Assembly: GCF_007673775.1 (NCBI RefSeq) | Contig: NZ_VEAF01000003.1 | Span: forward strand, 124,001 to 188,000 | Origin: Curtobacterium sp. 9128 | Lineage (GTDB): Bacteria; Actinomycetota; Actinomycetes; Actinomycetales; Microbacteriaceae | DNA: 64,000 bases | Direction: 5' to 3' | In this document: piece after piece, positions 41,476 to 50,585 of the stretch | Layout of the letters: the number at the start of each line of letters is the position of its first letter | How positions within the stretch are numbered: the stretch's first letter is position 1 | Made by a program: the position numbers and the translations under genes | Notes under the pieces: model-generated | Seen by the model: the letters and a program-made list of their open reading frames with translations, nothing else | Told to the model about the DNA's origin: nothing | Database searches by the model: none

Positions 41476-42590
41476 GTGCGGACGCGCTCGAGGAGATCCC
41501 GGCCGCACGACCGCTCATCGGGGCCGACGAGCGTCGCGCGGTCGACGCCGTCCTGGCGAGCGGCCAACTCACCCAGGGGCCGGAGGTCGCGGCGTTCGAA
41601 CGGGACTTCGCCGCGACCCTGCTCGACGGACGGCCCGTCGTCGCGGTCAACAGCGGCACCGCTGCACTCCACCTGGCACTCCTCGCGCTCGGCATCGGCG
41701 CGGGGGACGAGGTCATCGTCCCGTCCTTCACGTTCGCAGCCACCGCCAACGCGGTGCGCCTGGTCGGTGCGACCCCGGTGTTCGTCGACATCGAGCCGTC
41801 GACGTTCTGCATCGCACCGTCCGCGGTGGAGCGTGCGATCACGCCCCGGACCCGTGCGGTCGTGCCGGTGCACCTCTACGGGCACCCTGCGGACATGACC
41901 GCGGTGGGAGCGCTCGCCCATGCGAACGGGTTGCTCGTGATCGAGGACGCCGCACAGGCGCACGGTGCGCGCTGGGTCGGACGCCGCGTCGGGTGTCTCG
42001 GTGACGCCGGGGTGTTCAGCCTCTACCCGACGAAGAACATGACGTCGGCGGAGGGCGGCATGGTCGCCGTGGCCTCCCCACGGACGGAACGGACGGTGCG
42101 GCTGCTCCGCAACCAGGGGATGGCCCAGCGGTACGCGAACGAGATCGTCGGGTTCAACGCCCGGATGTCCGACGTGCACGCCGCGATCGGTCGAGCGCAG
42201 CTGCGCAAGGTGCTCACGTGGACCGCGCAGCGCCAGGCGAACGCGGCGTACCTCAGCGGGGAGCTGACCGGCGTCGTCACGCCGGTGGTGCACCCCGAGG
42301 CGGAGCACGTGTTCCACCAGTACGTCGTCCGCGTGCCGGAGGACCGCGACGGCTTCGTGGCCGCCCTCCGCACGGAGTACGGGATCGGTGCCGGCGTCTA
42401 CTACCCGACACCCGTGCACCGGCTGCCGTCCTTCGTCGACGCATCGGTCGACCGATCGGCACTGGTCGAGACCGATCGCGCGGCCGCCGAGGTGGTCGCA
42501 CTGCCGGTGTACCCGACGCTCACCCTCCGCGAGCTGGACCGGATCGTGCATGCGGTCTCGACGCTCGCGGCGGCGGGAGGCGCACGGTGA
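41472..42590 (+). CDS. DegT/DnrJ/EryC1 aminotransferase (WbpE/WlbC-like)
   Basis: This 372-residue PLP-dependent sugar aminotransferase has NSGTAALHLALLALGIGAGD, DEVIVPSFTFAATANAVRLV, the aspartate region VIEDAAQAHGARW, the PLP lysine in YPTKNMTSAEGGM and the dimer-contributed GFNARMSDVHAAIG. In context it should aminate the 3-keto UDP-GlcNAc uronate made by the next two gene products. GTG 41472 overlaps the preceding stop (GTGA). Confidence 0.88.
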   Translation: MSADALEEIPAARPLIGADERRAVDAVLASGQLTQGPEVAAFERDFAATLLDGRPVVAVNSGTAALHLALLALGIGAGDEVIVPSFTFAATANAVRLVGATPVFVDIEPSTFCIAPSAVERAITPRTRAVVPVHLYGHPADMTAVGALAHANGLLVIEDAAQAHGARWVGRRVGCLGDAGVFSLYPTKNMTSAEGGMVAVASPRTERTVRLLRNQGMAQRYANEIVGFNARMSDVHAAIGRAQLRKVLTWTAQRQANAAYLSGELTGVVTPVVHPEAEHVFHQYVVRVPEDRDGFVAALRTEYGIGAGVYYPTPVHRLPSFVDASVDRSALVETDRAAAEVVALPVYPTLTLRELDRIVHAVSTLAAAGGAR

Positions 42591-43582
42591 CGCGCACGCT
42601 CCGGGTGGGGGTCGTCGGGCTCGGCATGATGGGGCGGCACCACGCCAGGGTCCTGCAGGGCCTCGACGGCGTCGCACTCGTCGGCGCTGCCGACGGGCGG
42701 GGCGACGTGCACGGTGTCGCCGGTGCGGTACCGGTCGTGTCCACCGTCGCGGAGCTCGTCGACCTCGGCGTGGACGCCGTCGTCGTCGCGGTCCCCACCG
42801 CGGAGCACGAGGCCGTCGGACTCCGACTCGCCGCCGCCGGTGTGCACGCCCTCATCGAGAAGCCGCTGGCCTCGACCGCTGCGGCGGCGGAGCGCCTCGT
42901 GCGGGTGTTCGAGGACACCGGTCTCGTCGGGGCCGTCGGTCACGTCGAGCGGTACAACCCCGCGCTCCAGGAGCTCCGCCGACGCCTCGACGACGGGCAA
43001 CTCGGCGAGGTCTACCAGATCGCCACGCGTCGGCAGGGTCCGTTCCCCGCACGCATCGCGGACGTCGGTGTGGTGAAGGACCTCGCGACGCACGACATCG
43101 ACGTGACGACGTGGCTGGCCCGCGCCCCCTTCGTCCGCGTCGGCGCCGGTGCGTGCCGGAAGAGCGGCCGCGGGCACGAGGACCTGGTGACCGTGACCGG
43201 CGAGCTCGCCGACGGCACGCTGACGGCGCACCTGGTGAACTGGCTCACGCCGTACAAGGAGCGCGTCGTCGTCGTCACGGGGGAGCACGGCACCTTCGTC
43301 GCGGACACCGTGAGCGCGGACCTGACCTTCCACGAGAACGGCACCGTCGCCACCGGATGGGACCAGGTTGCGGCGTTCCGCGGAGTCGCCGAGGGGTCGA
43401 GCACCCGGTTCGCGATCCCGAAGCGCGAGCCGCTCGTGGTCGAGCACGAGGCGTTCCGAGACGCCGTGCTCGGTCGCCCGGCGGACGTCGTGTCGCTCCG
43501 CGAGGGGCTCGGGATCGTCCGAATCGCGGAGGCGGTGCTCGAGTCCGCTCGGACCCACGCGATCGTCGAGGTCCCGTCGTGA
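42587..43582 (+). CDS. Gfo/Idh/MocA dehydrogenase (WbpB/WlbA-like)
   Basis: The protein has 331 residues: Rossmann start RVGVVGLGMMGRHHARVLQG, EKPLASTAAAAERLV, and the catalytic-domain segment VVKDLATHDIDVTTWLA. The context with WbpA, D and E-like genes suggests 3-oxidation of UDP-N-acetylglucosaminuronic acid. GTG 42587 overlaps the aminotransferase stop. It is a different subfamily from the Gfo protein at 13770. Confidence 0.85.
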   Translation: MTRTLRVGVVGLGMMGRHHARVLQGLDGVALVGAADGRGDVHGVAGAVPVVSTVAELVDLGVDAVVVAVPTAEHEAVGLRLAAAGVHALIEKPLASTAAAAERLVRVFEDTGLVGAVGHVERYNPALQELRRRLDDGQLGEVYQIATRRQGPFPARIADVGVVKDLATHDIDVTTWLARAPFVRVGAGACRKSGRGHEDLVTVTGELADGTLTAHLVNWLTPYKERVVVVTGEHGTFVADTVSADLTFHENGTVATGWDQVAAFRGVAEGSSTRFAIPKREPLVVEHEAFRDAVLGRPADVVSLREGLGIVRIAEAVLESARTHAIVEVPS

Positions 43583-44928
43583 GGGTCGCCGTGGTGGGCC
43601 TCGGCAAGATCGGCCTGCCGCTCGCGGTGCAGTACGCGGCGTCGGGCGCGGAGGTCATCGGGCTCGACGTCGACCGGCGGGTGGTCGACTCGGTCGCCGC
43701 TGGTCGGGAACCGTTCCCCGGGGAACACGGCCTCGCCGGTGCGCTGGCGTCCGTGGTCGATGCCGGACGGCTCCGGGCGACGAGCGATCCGGTGGTCGCC
43801 ATCGGTGCGGCCGAGGTCGTCGTGGTGGTCGTCCCGCTCGTCGTCGGCGACGACGGTGCACCCGACTTCCGGGCCATGGACGCGGCGACCGACTCCGTGG
43901 GGCGCGCGCTCGCGCCGGGGACGCTCGTCGCATACGAGACCACGCTGCCGGTCGGCACGACACGGCGCCGATGGGTGCCCCGACTGGAGGCGGCGTCCGG
44001 CCTGGTGCACGGGCGGGACTTCGACGTCGTCTTCTCGCCCGAACGGGTGCTCACCGGCCGGGTCTTCGCGGATCTCCGCCGGTACCCGAAGCTCGTCGGC
44101 GGACTGTCGTCGCGGGGCGCGGCGCGTGCGTGCGCGTTCTACGAGCGGGTGCTGCAGTTCGACGAGCGCTCGGACCTCGGCAGACCGAACGGGGTGTGGG
44201 ACCTCGGGAGCGCCGAGGCCGCCGAGCTCGCGAAGCTCGCCGAGACCACCTACCGCGACGTCAACATCGCCCTGGCCAACGAGTTCGCGGTGTTCGCCGA
44301 GCGCGAGGGCATCGACGTGGACGTCGTCATCGACGCGTGCAACTCGCAGCCCTACAGCCACCTGCACCGGCCGGGCATCGCCGTCGGCGGGCACTGCATC
44401 CCCGTCTACCCGCGGCTCTACCTCTGGAACGACCCCGGTGCGTCGGTCGTGTCGGCAGCACGGCACCGCAACGCCGCCATGCCGGCGTACGCCGTCGACG
44501 TCCTGGAGCGACTGCACGGCGGACTGGACGGGCAGCGGGTCGTCGTGCTCGGCGCGTCCTACCGGGGCGGCGTGCAGGAGACCGCGTTCTCCGGGGTCTT
44601 CGGCACGGTCGCGGCCCTCCGTGCCCACGGCGCGGTCCCCACCGTCTCGGACCCGCTCTACGCCGATGCCGCGCTCGTGGCCATGGGACTGCCGCCGCAT
44701 CGACCCGGGTCGCCCGTGGACGCCGTGGTCGTACAGGCGGACCACCGCGAGTACGCGCAGCTCGGGGAGGACGCCTTCCCCGGCGTGCGCACGGTGCTGG
44801 ACGGACGTCGGGTGCTCGACGCGGCACGGTGGCCGTCGACGACGATCGGGTTCGTCGGAGCGCCGCCGGTCGTACCCTCGGACGTGCCCTCGGTCGCGCC
44901 GTCGGTCGTGCCTCCCGCGGCGCCGTAG
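43579..44928 (+). CDS. UDP-sugar 6-dehydrogenase (WbpA/WecC-like)
   Basis: The protein has 449 residues: N-terminal NAD domain VAVVGLGKIGLPLAVQYAAS, central domain with KLAETTYRDVNIALANEF, and the catalytic cysteine in GIAVGGHCIPVYPRLYLW. This belongs to the UDP-N-acetylhexosamine dehydrogenase branch and oxidises C6 to a uronic acid. It ends in a Pro/Val/Ser-rich tail of about 20 residues. GTG 43579 overlaps the previous stop, closing a four-gene block for a UDP-2,3-diacetamido-2,3-dideoxy-hexuronate. A WbpI-type 2-epimerase is not in the window, so the gluco form is the simplest product. Confidence 0.88.
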   Translation: MRVAVVGLGKIGLPLAVQYAASGAEVIGLDVDRRVVDSVAAGREPFPGEHGLAGALASVVDAGRLRATSDPVVAIGAAEVVVVVVPLVVGDDGAPDFRAMDAATDSVGRALAPGTLVAYETTLPVGTTRRRWVPRLEAASGLVHGRDFDVVFSPERVLTGRVFADLRRYPKLVGGLSSRGAARACAFYERVLQFDERSDLGRPNGVWDLGSAEAAELAKLAETTYRDVNIALANEFAVFAEREGIDVDVVIDACNSQPYSHLHRPGIAVGGHCIPVYPRLYLWNDPGASVVSAARHRNAAMPAYAVDVLERLHGGLDGQRVVVLGASYRGGVQETAFSGVFGTVAALRAHGAVPTVSDPLYADAALVAMGLPPHRPGSPVDAVVVQADHREYAQLGEDAFPGVRTVLDGRRVLDAARWPSTTIGFVGAPPVVPSDVPSVAPSVVPPAAP

Positions 44929-44991
44929 CGGGGCGGAATGCGACATGTGAAGAACTCGTCGATGGGTCCTGGCCGCACCTAGCGTCGAGGC

Positions 44992-46215
44992 ATGTTCTCG
45001 CGCCCACGCCCGTTCGACATCGTCCACGTCTCGAGCGCGCACCCGTGGACAGACAACCGGATCCACACCCGCGCGGCCGCCACGGCAGCACGGGCCGGGT
45101 ACCGCACCGCGCTCGTCGCCGTCGTCGCCACCCGTGGCGAACGGCCCGACGTCGACTGGGACGCCCCGGACGAGCAGACCGGTGTCTGGGTGCGCCGGTT
45201 GCCGCGGCGCCGTCGGGCCGCGCGCCTCCTCGTCTCGACGGTGCAGGCCGTCCGCGCCGCGCTCTCGTCCCGGGCGCGGGTGGTCCACCTGCACGATCCG
45301 GAACTGGTGTGGGCGATCCCGGTCCTCCGTCTGGCGCGCCGTCGGGTCGTGTACGACGCGCACGAGGACCTGCCGGTCCAGGTGGCGGGGAAGGAGTACC
45401 TGGGCCACCTCCGGGGCGCCGCGGCCAGGGTCGCGCACACCGTCGTCGCGCTCGCGAGGCATGCGGACGTCGTCGTCGCGGCCACGCCGTCGGTCGCCCG
45501 GCGGTTCCCGGCCGACCGCACCACCGTCGTGCGGAACCTGCCGGTGCTCCGCGCCACGGATGCCCTGCTCGCGGACCCGTCCGACCGACCACCCGTGGCG
45601 GTGTACCTCGGGGCGATGAGCCACGACCGGGGTCTCGACGTCATCAGCGCCGTCGCGGCGTCCCCGGGGCTGCCGTCGGGGTGGTGCCTGCGGACGGCCG
45701 GTCCGATCGACGGTGCCGTGGACCGGCGTGCCTTCGACGCCCTCTGCAGCTCGGGACGGATCGACCACAGCGGTGTGCTGCCGCCGGACCGCGCCCGCGA
45801 CCTGTTGCAGGGCGCGCGGGTCGGTCTGCTCCCGCTGCTGCCGACGCCCGCGTACGCGCAGTCGATCCCCACCAAGCTCTTCGAGTACCTCGCCGCCGGC
45901 CTGGCGGTCATCGCGACCGACATCCCGTCCTGGCGGGAACTGCTCGCTGGCGTCGACTGTGTGACCTGGGTGCCCGCCGGTGATCCGGATGCGGTGGTCA
46001 GCGCACTGCAGCGCTACGCCGGGCGGCCGGACCTGCTCGACGCACACGCCCGTGCCGGTCGCGCCGCGGTGGCGGAGCACTTCCGGTGGGAGCGAGAGGC
46101 TCCCGAACTCCTGCGCGTCTACCGGCAGTTGTTCGGTGCGGCACCGAGCGACGGGGTCAGACCGTTCACGCGGCGCGACCTCGACGACAGCAACCGAAAT
46201 GTGGTATACAAGTGA
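44992..46215 (+). CDS. GT4-type glycosyltransferase, 407 aa
   Basis: A GT-B fold transferase: N-terminal IVHVSSAHPWTDNRIHTRAA, acceptor-side VHLHDPELVWAIPVL and YDAHEDLPVQVAGKEYLG, and C-terminal donor domain IPTKLFEYLAAGLAVIATDI with the E-x7-E-like FEYLAAGLAV. It closely resembles the glycosyltransferase at 50570-51685 across the whole length, so the two arose by duplication. TAGCGT ends six bases before ATG 44992, suggesting an internal leaderless promoter. The sugar donor is unknown. Confidence 0.87.
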   Translation: MFSRPRPFDIVHVSSAHPWTDNRIHTRAAATAARAGYRTALVAVVATRGERPDVDWDAPDEQTGVWVRRLPRRRRAARLLVSTVQAVRAALSSRARVVHLHDPELVWAIPVLRLARRRVVYDAHEDLPVQVAGKEYLGHLRGAAARVAHTVVALARHADVVVAATPSVARRFPADRTTVVRNLPVLRATDALLADPSDRPPVAVYLGAMSHDRGLDVISAVAASPGLPSGWCLRTAGPIDGAVDRRAFDALCSSGRIDHSGVLPPDRARDLLQGARVGLLPLLPTPAYAQSIPTKLFEYLAAGLAVIATDIPSWRELLAGVDCVTWVPAGDPDAVVSALQRYAGRPDLLDAHARAGRAAVAEHFRWEREAPELLRVYRQLFGAAPSDGVRPFTRRDLDDSNRNVVYK

Positions 46216-46254
46216 CCTCTCTCCGGACCGATCCATCGCAGAACGGATGTCGTC

Positions 46255-47487
46255 GTGCGCCGAGCCAGGGCCCGGTCGGCCGTCCTCACGATCCTCTGCG
46301 GCACGGTGCTCGGGCAGGGGCTCGTCATCGCGGTCTCCCCGCTCCTGACCCGGCTGTACGCCCCGACGGACTTCGGGCTCCTCGCCGTGGTCACCGCGAT
46401 CGCCTCGGTCCTCGGGGCCGGAGGGGCCTCGGGGGCCGACCGTGCGGTGGCGGTCGCGCGGAACGGGTCGATCCCGGCGCTCGTACTGATCGGCGCCGTG
46501 TCGACGCTGCTCGTCGGGCTCGCGGCTGCTGCGGCGGCGTGGACGATGCGCGACCTCCTCGCGGCCGGGTTCGCTGCGCCGGCGTTCGCGGACCTGTGGT
46601 GGATCGTGCCCGTCACGACCGTTGCCGTCGCGCTCCAACGGATGGCCACCGCGGTCCTCGCACGTCGGCAGCACCATCGGTCGATCGCCGTGCGGAACGT
46701 CTGTCAGGGCGTGGGACAGACGCTGTGGAACCTCGGGATGGCATCCACCGGCGCGCTCGGACTGGCAGGTGGCCTGGCGGCCGGGCGACTGGCCGCGGTG
46801 CTCGGGACGCTGCGTCCGCGCCGGCAGCGCACGTGGGAGCGCCGAGCTCCGGTGACGGCGGTCCTGCACGTGCATCGTCGGTTCCTCTGGATCACGCCGT
46901 GGTCGTCGATGCTGAACGTCGTCGGCCAGCAGGCGCCGGGCATCCTCATCGCGGCCGCACAGGGCAGCGCGACGGCCGGACTGGTGGCGCTGACCATGCG
47001 GGTGCTCGGATCGCCGGTCGGGATGCTCGCGGACGCCGTCGCACAGACCGTCGCGGGTTCGTTCGGACGACGGGTCCGGGAGGGCGAGCCGATCCGGGCT
47101 CCGCTCCGCCGACTCGTCGCTCGCCTGCTCGTGCTGGGCTGTGCCGGAGCCGTGGGCGTGGTCCTGTGCGGCCCAGCGGTCTTCGGCGCGGTGTTCGGCT
47201 CGGAGTGGTCGACGGCCGGGGAGTACGCACGCATCCTGGTCCCGGCGTTCGCGCTGCAGGTCGCGGTCTCTCCGGTGAGTCAGGTCCTCGGCATGCTCGG
47301 ACGGCAGCACGTGCAGCTCGCCTGGGACGCCGGACGGCTGGTGCTGACCGTCGGCGCGGTGCTCGTCCCGACCATGTGTGGGGCGCCCGTCCCCGTGGTG
47401 CTGGCGGGGCTGTCGTCAGCGATGATCGTGTCGTACCTGGTGATGCTCGCGCTGGTCGCTGGCGCCGTCCGAGGCGACCGCGGCTGA
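46255..47487 (+). CDS. polysaccharide flippase (Wzx-like, MATE/MVF superfamily)
   Basis: This 410-residue protein has about 12 hydrophobic segments. It opens VLTILCGTVLGQGLVIAVSP and LLTRLYAPTDFGLLAVVTAI, the signature start of Wzx-type oligosaccharide flippases, and includes GVGQTLWNLGMASTGALGLA. It should move lipid-linked repeat units across the membrane. GTG 46255 is the start; the end of the preceding gene is locally AT-rich with a TATACA motif (46205-46210). Confidence 0.82.
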   Translation: MRRARARSAVLTILCGTVLGQGLVIAVSPLLTRLYAPTDFGLLAVVTAIASVLGAGGASGADRAVAVARNGSIPALVLIGAVSTLLVGLAAAAAAWTMRDLLAAGFAAPAFADLWWIVPVTTVAVALQRMATAVLARRQHHRSIAVRNVCQGVGQTLWNLGMASTGALGLAGGLAAGRLAAVLGTLRPRRQRTWERRAPVTAVLHVHRRFLWITPWSSMLNVVGQQAPGILIAAAQGSATAGLVALTMRVLGSPVGMLADAVAQTVAGSFGRRVREGEPIRAPLRRLVARLLVLGCAGAVGVVLCGPAVFGAVFGSEWSTAGEYARILVPAFALQVAVSPVSQVLGMLGRQHVQLAWDAGRLVLTVGAVLVPTMCGAPVPVVLAGLSSAMIVSYLVMLALVAGAVRGDRG

Positions 47488-47520
47488 GTGCGTCCCGCTC
47501 CGGACGGACGGAGCGCGACG

Positions 47521-48918
47521 ATGCGGCTCGGTGATGCCGGACGGCCTCTGACACGTCGGGCGGCGTTGCTCGGTGCGGCTCTGACCCCCGGCGTGGTGCT
47601 GGCCGGGCAGCCCGCGGGCGCGGACCGGACGGTGACCACCGCTCCGGACCGGACCGTGGACACCGCTTCGGACCGTGGCGTGACGTCGCTGCAGGGCGTC
47701 CTCGACGACGCGCAGCCGCACGCGGTCGTCGAGGTGACGCGCGCGTGGCGGCTCGCCGTCCCCCTGACGATCGACCGTCCGATGACGCTCCGGTTCTCCG
47801 GAGGGTCGTTGGCGACGGACCGGGACATCGACCTGGTCCACGTCCGCTCGGGAGCGGTCCGCATCGTCGACGCCGTCCTCGACGGCCCCGGCGCCGAGCA
47901 CTCCGGACTCGGTCGCGGCATCCGCGCGACGGGCACGGCGGTGCAACCCCTGCGCGGCGTGCAGGTCACCCGAGCCCGCATCACCGGCTTTCCGCACGAC
48001 GGCGTCCTGCTCGAACACTGCGAGGAGTTCCAGGTCGACGACTCGGTCATCGCCGACGTCGGCTACGCCGGGGTGCTCATGTTCTCCTGCGTCGGCGGTG
48101 CCGTCACCGGGAACCGCATCCGCCGCGTCACGCAGCCGGCGCCGTACCCGAACTCGTACGGGATCGAGGCGGTCCGCGCCACGACCACCGGGCTCGACGG
48201 GGCCCCGCGCAGCAGCCGGATCCTCATCGCGGACAACCACGTCTCCGATGTGCCGCACTGGGAAGGCATCGACACGCACGGCGGCTCGTCGATCGCCATC
48301 GTCCGCAACACGGTCGAGGACTGTCGTGTCGGCATCGCGGTGGTTCCGTCGAAGGACGAAGCCGACGCCGCGGCGACGAAGTACGCGCCGCTGGACTGCG
48401 CGGTGGTCGGCAACGTCGTGACACGGTCCGTCCCGGGCGCCGGTTCGGGCATCGTCGTGCGCGGTGCCGGCGAGACGGTCGGGTCGGCGGCGGAACGCGC
48501 GACCGGCATCGTGCTCCGGAACACCGTCGCGGGCTACGGCGACGGTGACCGGGACGCCGGGATCCTGGTCTACCTGACCCGGGACGTCCTGATCGCACAC
48601 AACCGGTGTGCTGACGGCCTCCGGCGTGGCCTGTCGCTCTACCACTCCAACGAGGACGTCACGCTGGTCGGCAACGCGGTCGCGGGCCTCCGTCAGCAGG
48701 GGAGCGCGACGTCGGTCGCGGTCGACGTCCGTGCCACGGCGAACAGCGCCGTCCTCCTCGACAACCGCTACGAGGCCGGTGCGTCGGACACGCCCGTGAC
48801 CGGGGTGCAGTGTCGCCAGGCCGACAACGACGTGGTCCTGGTGGCGAACGACTGGAGCGCCACGACCACCTCGGTCGTGGCGACCGCCGGCGCCGTCACA
48901 CGCTACCGGGAGGCGTGA
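47521..48918 (+). CDS. secreted right-handed beta-helix protein
   Basis: The protein has 465 residues from ATG 47521, supported by GGACGGAG upstream; GTG 47488 is an alternative. A Tat-like signal (PLTRRAALLGAALTPGVVLA) is followed by repeated beta-helix coils (GVQVTRARITGFPHDGVLLE, AGVLMFSCVGGAVTGNRI, ILIADNHVSDVPHWEGIDTH, ILVYLTRDVLIAHNRCADGL). Such folds occur in polysaccharide lyases, epimerases and tail-spike hydrolases. Its place among glycan genes suggests it binds, trims or modifies the polymer. Catalytic residues cannot be assigned. It overlaps the convergent polymerase gene by 16 bases. Confidence 0.75.
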   Translation: MRLGDAGRPLTRRAALLGAALTPGVVLAGQPAGADRTVTTAPDRTVDTASDRGVTSLQGVLDDAQPHAVVEVTRAWRLAVPLTIDRPMTLRFSGGSLATDRDIDLVHVRSGAVRIVDAVLDGPGAEHSGLGRGIRATGTAVQPLRGVQVTRARITGFPHDGVLLEHCEEFQVDDSVIADVGYAGVLMFSCVGGAVTGNRIRRVTQPAPYPNSYGIEAVRATTTGLDGAPRSSRILIADNHVSDVPHWEGIDTHGGSSIAIVRNTVEDCRVGIAVVPSKDEADAAATKYAPLDCAVVGNVVTRSVPGAGSGIVVRGAGETVGSAAERATGIVLRNTVAGYGDGDRDAGILVYLTRDVLIAHNRCADGLRRGLSLYHSNEDVTLVGNAVAGLRQQGSATSVAVDVRATANSAVLLDNRYEAGASDTPVTGVQCRQADNDVVLVANDWSATTTSVVATAGAVTRYREA

Positions 48919-50585
48919 CGCGGCGCTGCCGGCCCGGTCCCGGCGGTCGCCGGCGCCACAGTGGACGCTGGCCCGGCACCCGCCGGCGCCACAGTGGACG
49001 CTGGCCCGGCACCCGTCGGCGCCACAGCGGACGGCCTCCGAGTCACCGTCGGCGCCACAGCGGACGGCCGCCCGGTGGCCGCCGGCGCCAGAGCTGTCGC
49101 CCGTCCGGCAACCGCCGACAGCACGGCCCCGAACGGTCCGGCTGCCGGCGCGGCACGCTCGGTCGGTCCTCGGCCCGACCATCCGCTCCGCGGCGCGATC
49201 GCGAGCACGAGGGTCCCGACGAGCAGTCCGTGCGAGAGCATCGCCGTGAAGATCGACGTGTTGCTCAGCATGATGCTCGGCATCACGACCGCCATCGCCG
49301 CCACCCGGAGCGGCACCCCTCGTCCGGCGCGGTCCAGGAACCGGAGCCACACGAGCAGCGCGAGGGCAGCGACCGGGATGCCCGCCCAGCCGAGGTTCGC
49401 GAAGCCGTCGGCGAAGAGGTTGGCGTTCGCGTACCCGTTCGAACCCGGCACCAGGAAGGCCGCGATCCGCTTGGGCGGCGGGAGGTCGTACGGGTAGTCG
49501 ACCCAGGCCCGCAGGAACGAGTACCCGTACCCGGCCGTCGGGTTGTCCGAGAAGTACTGGACGTACACCGAGCTGAGCAGCCCCGGCGTGAGCATGAAGC
49601 GGCGTGTGAACACCGAGGTCCACGTGATGCCGCCCTGGACCTCGTCGGCGACGGCCGACACGACCATGATGACGATCGGCGCGACGAGGAACGACGTCGA
49701 TGCACGGGCGTCACGACCGCGGAAGAGCACGGCCATGCCGAGGACGGCCACGAACGAGAACAGCACCGCCTTGAACCCGGTGCTGGAGTACAGCAGGAAC
49801 TGCCCGACGGCGGCCGCGACGACCAGGGTCGGCCGCCGTCGGGCGAGCCCCCGCGCGAGCACGAGCGGGTTGATCACGTACGCCTGCCCGGTGAGCAGGT
49901 AGCCGAGCGTGCCCCCGGACCCGACGTCGGCGGTGTACTCGGCCCGCACGTCGTAGATGTCGTCGAGCGCGAGGAACCGGACGTGGATTCCGGTCGTCGC
50001 CACCATCACCCCGTACGTCGCCGCCGAGTACATGCTGCAGACGGTCCAGGTCAGCACGCCGCGGTCGACGCCACGCGACCCGACGCGGATCTGGTCGGCC
50101 CCGCGCGACCCGGGCGCGCTCGGGTCCGCCCCGGCACCGGCACCGGCCCCGGCCCCCGCCCCCGCCCCCGCCGGAGCGTCGGCGGTCCGCGGCGTCGCCA
50201 GGCAGACCACCGCGAAGGACACCCCGACCGCACCGGTCACCGCGAGGGCCGTGGAACCCGGGAGGTACCCGGTCGAGGGGCTCATGAGCATCGTCGGCGC
50301 GACGCACACGACGAAGATCGTCCAGAGCACCACGTGCGACGGCCGCGCCAGGACGGCCGGGAGCGCGAGGGCGACGACCGCCGTCATGCCGGTCACGGCG
50401 AGACGGAGCTGCCAGGGCGCATCGACGTGCGTGAACCCGGTGTACGAGAACAGCGGCGCCACGAGGTTCGCCGCGATCCAGTCGGTGGTCACCCCGAGGA
50501 CGGCGACGGCGGCGGCCACGACGACGACGCGGCGGAGCACCCCGGCGACCACCGCCTGCTCCGCGATCGTCAGCGACGGACGCAC
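48903..50585 (-). CDS. O-antigen/polysaccharide polymerase-like membrane protein (Wzy-like)
   Basis: The protein has about 560 residues from GTG 50585, with 10-12 hydrophobic segments and a large loop containing YVQYFSDNPTAGYGYSFLRA, typical of Wzy/oligosaccharide-repeat polymerases (the family varies widely). A Gly/Ala repeat (about residues 135-150) and an 11-residue repeat tail at the C-terminus are low in complexity. It sits with the flippase, glycosyltransferases and Wzc-like kinase, which is the main functional argument. Its start overlaps the end of the glycosyltransferase gene by 16 bases. Confidence 0.78.
   Translation of the reverse strand: MRPSLTIAEQAVVAGVLRRVVVVAAAVAVLGVTTDWIAANLVAPLFSYTGFTHVDAPWQLRLAVTGMTAVVALALPAVLARPSHVVLWTIFVVCVAPTMLMSPSTGYLPGSTALAVTGAVGVSFAVVCLATPRTADAPAGAGAGAGAGAGAGADPSAPGSRGADQIRVGSRGVDRGVLTWTVCSMYSAATYGVMVATTGIHVRFLALDDIYDVRAEYTADVGSGGTLGYLLTGQAYVINPLVLARGLARRRPTLVVAAAVGQFLLYSSTGFKAVLFSFVAVLGMAVLFRGRDARASTSFLVAPIVIMVVSAVADEVQGGITWTSVFTRRFMLTPGLLSSVYVQYFSDNPTAGYGYSFLRAWVDYPYDLPPPKRIAAFLVPGSNGYANANLFADGFANLGWAGIPVAALALLVWLRFLDRAGRGVPLRVAAMAVVMPSIMLSNTSIFTAMLSHGLLVGTLVLAIAPRSGWSGRGPTERAAPAAGPFGAVLSAVAGRATALAPAATGRPSAVAPTVTRRPSAVAPTGAGPASTVAPAGAGPASTVAPATAGTGPAAPRHASR
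48949..49098 (-). repeat. 33-bp tandem repeat, 4.5 copies, at the polymerase C-terminus
   Basis: Units begin at 48949, 48982, 49015 and 49048, with a partial fifth at 49081. Copies 1 and 2 are almost identical. On the minus strand each encodes 11 residues such as APAGAGPASTV. The period keeps the frame, so the cytoplasmic or outer tail can vary in length. Confidence 0.85.

Noticed and set aside
43012..47310. A very long open frame on the minus strand across the glycan genes
   Set aside because: It is antisense to five well-supported genes; in high-GC DNA the complementary frame often lacks stops. Its composition (His/Arg/Gly/Asp-rich) is that of a shadow.
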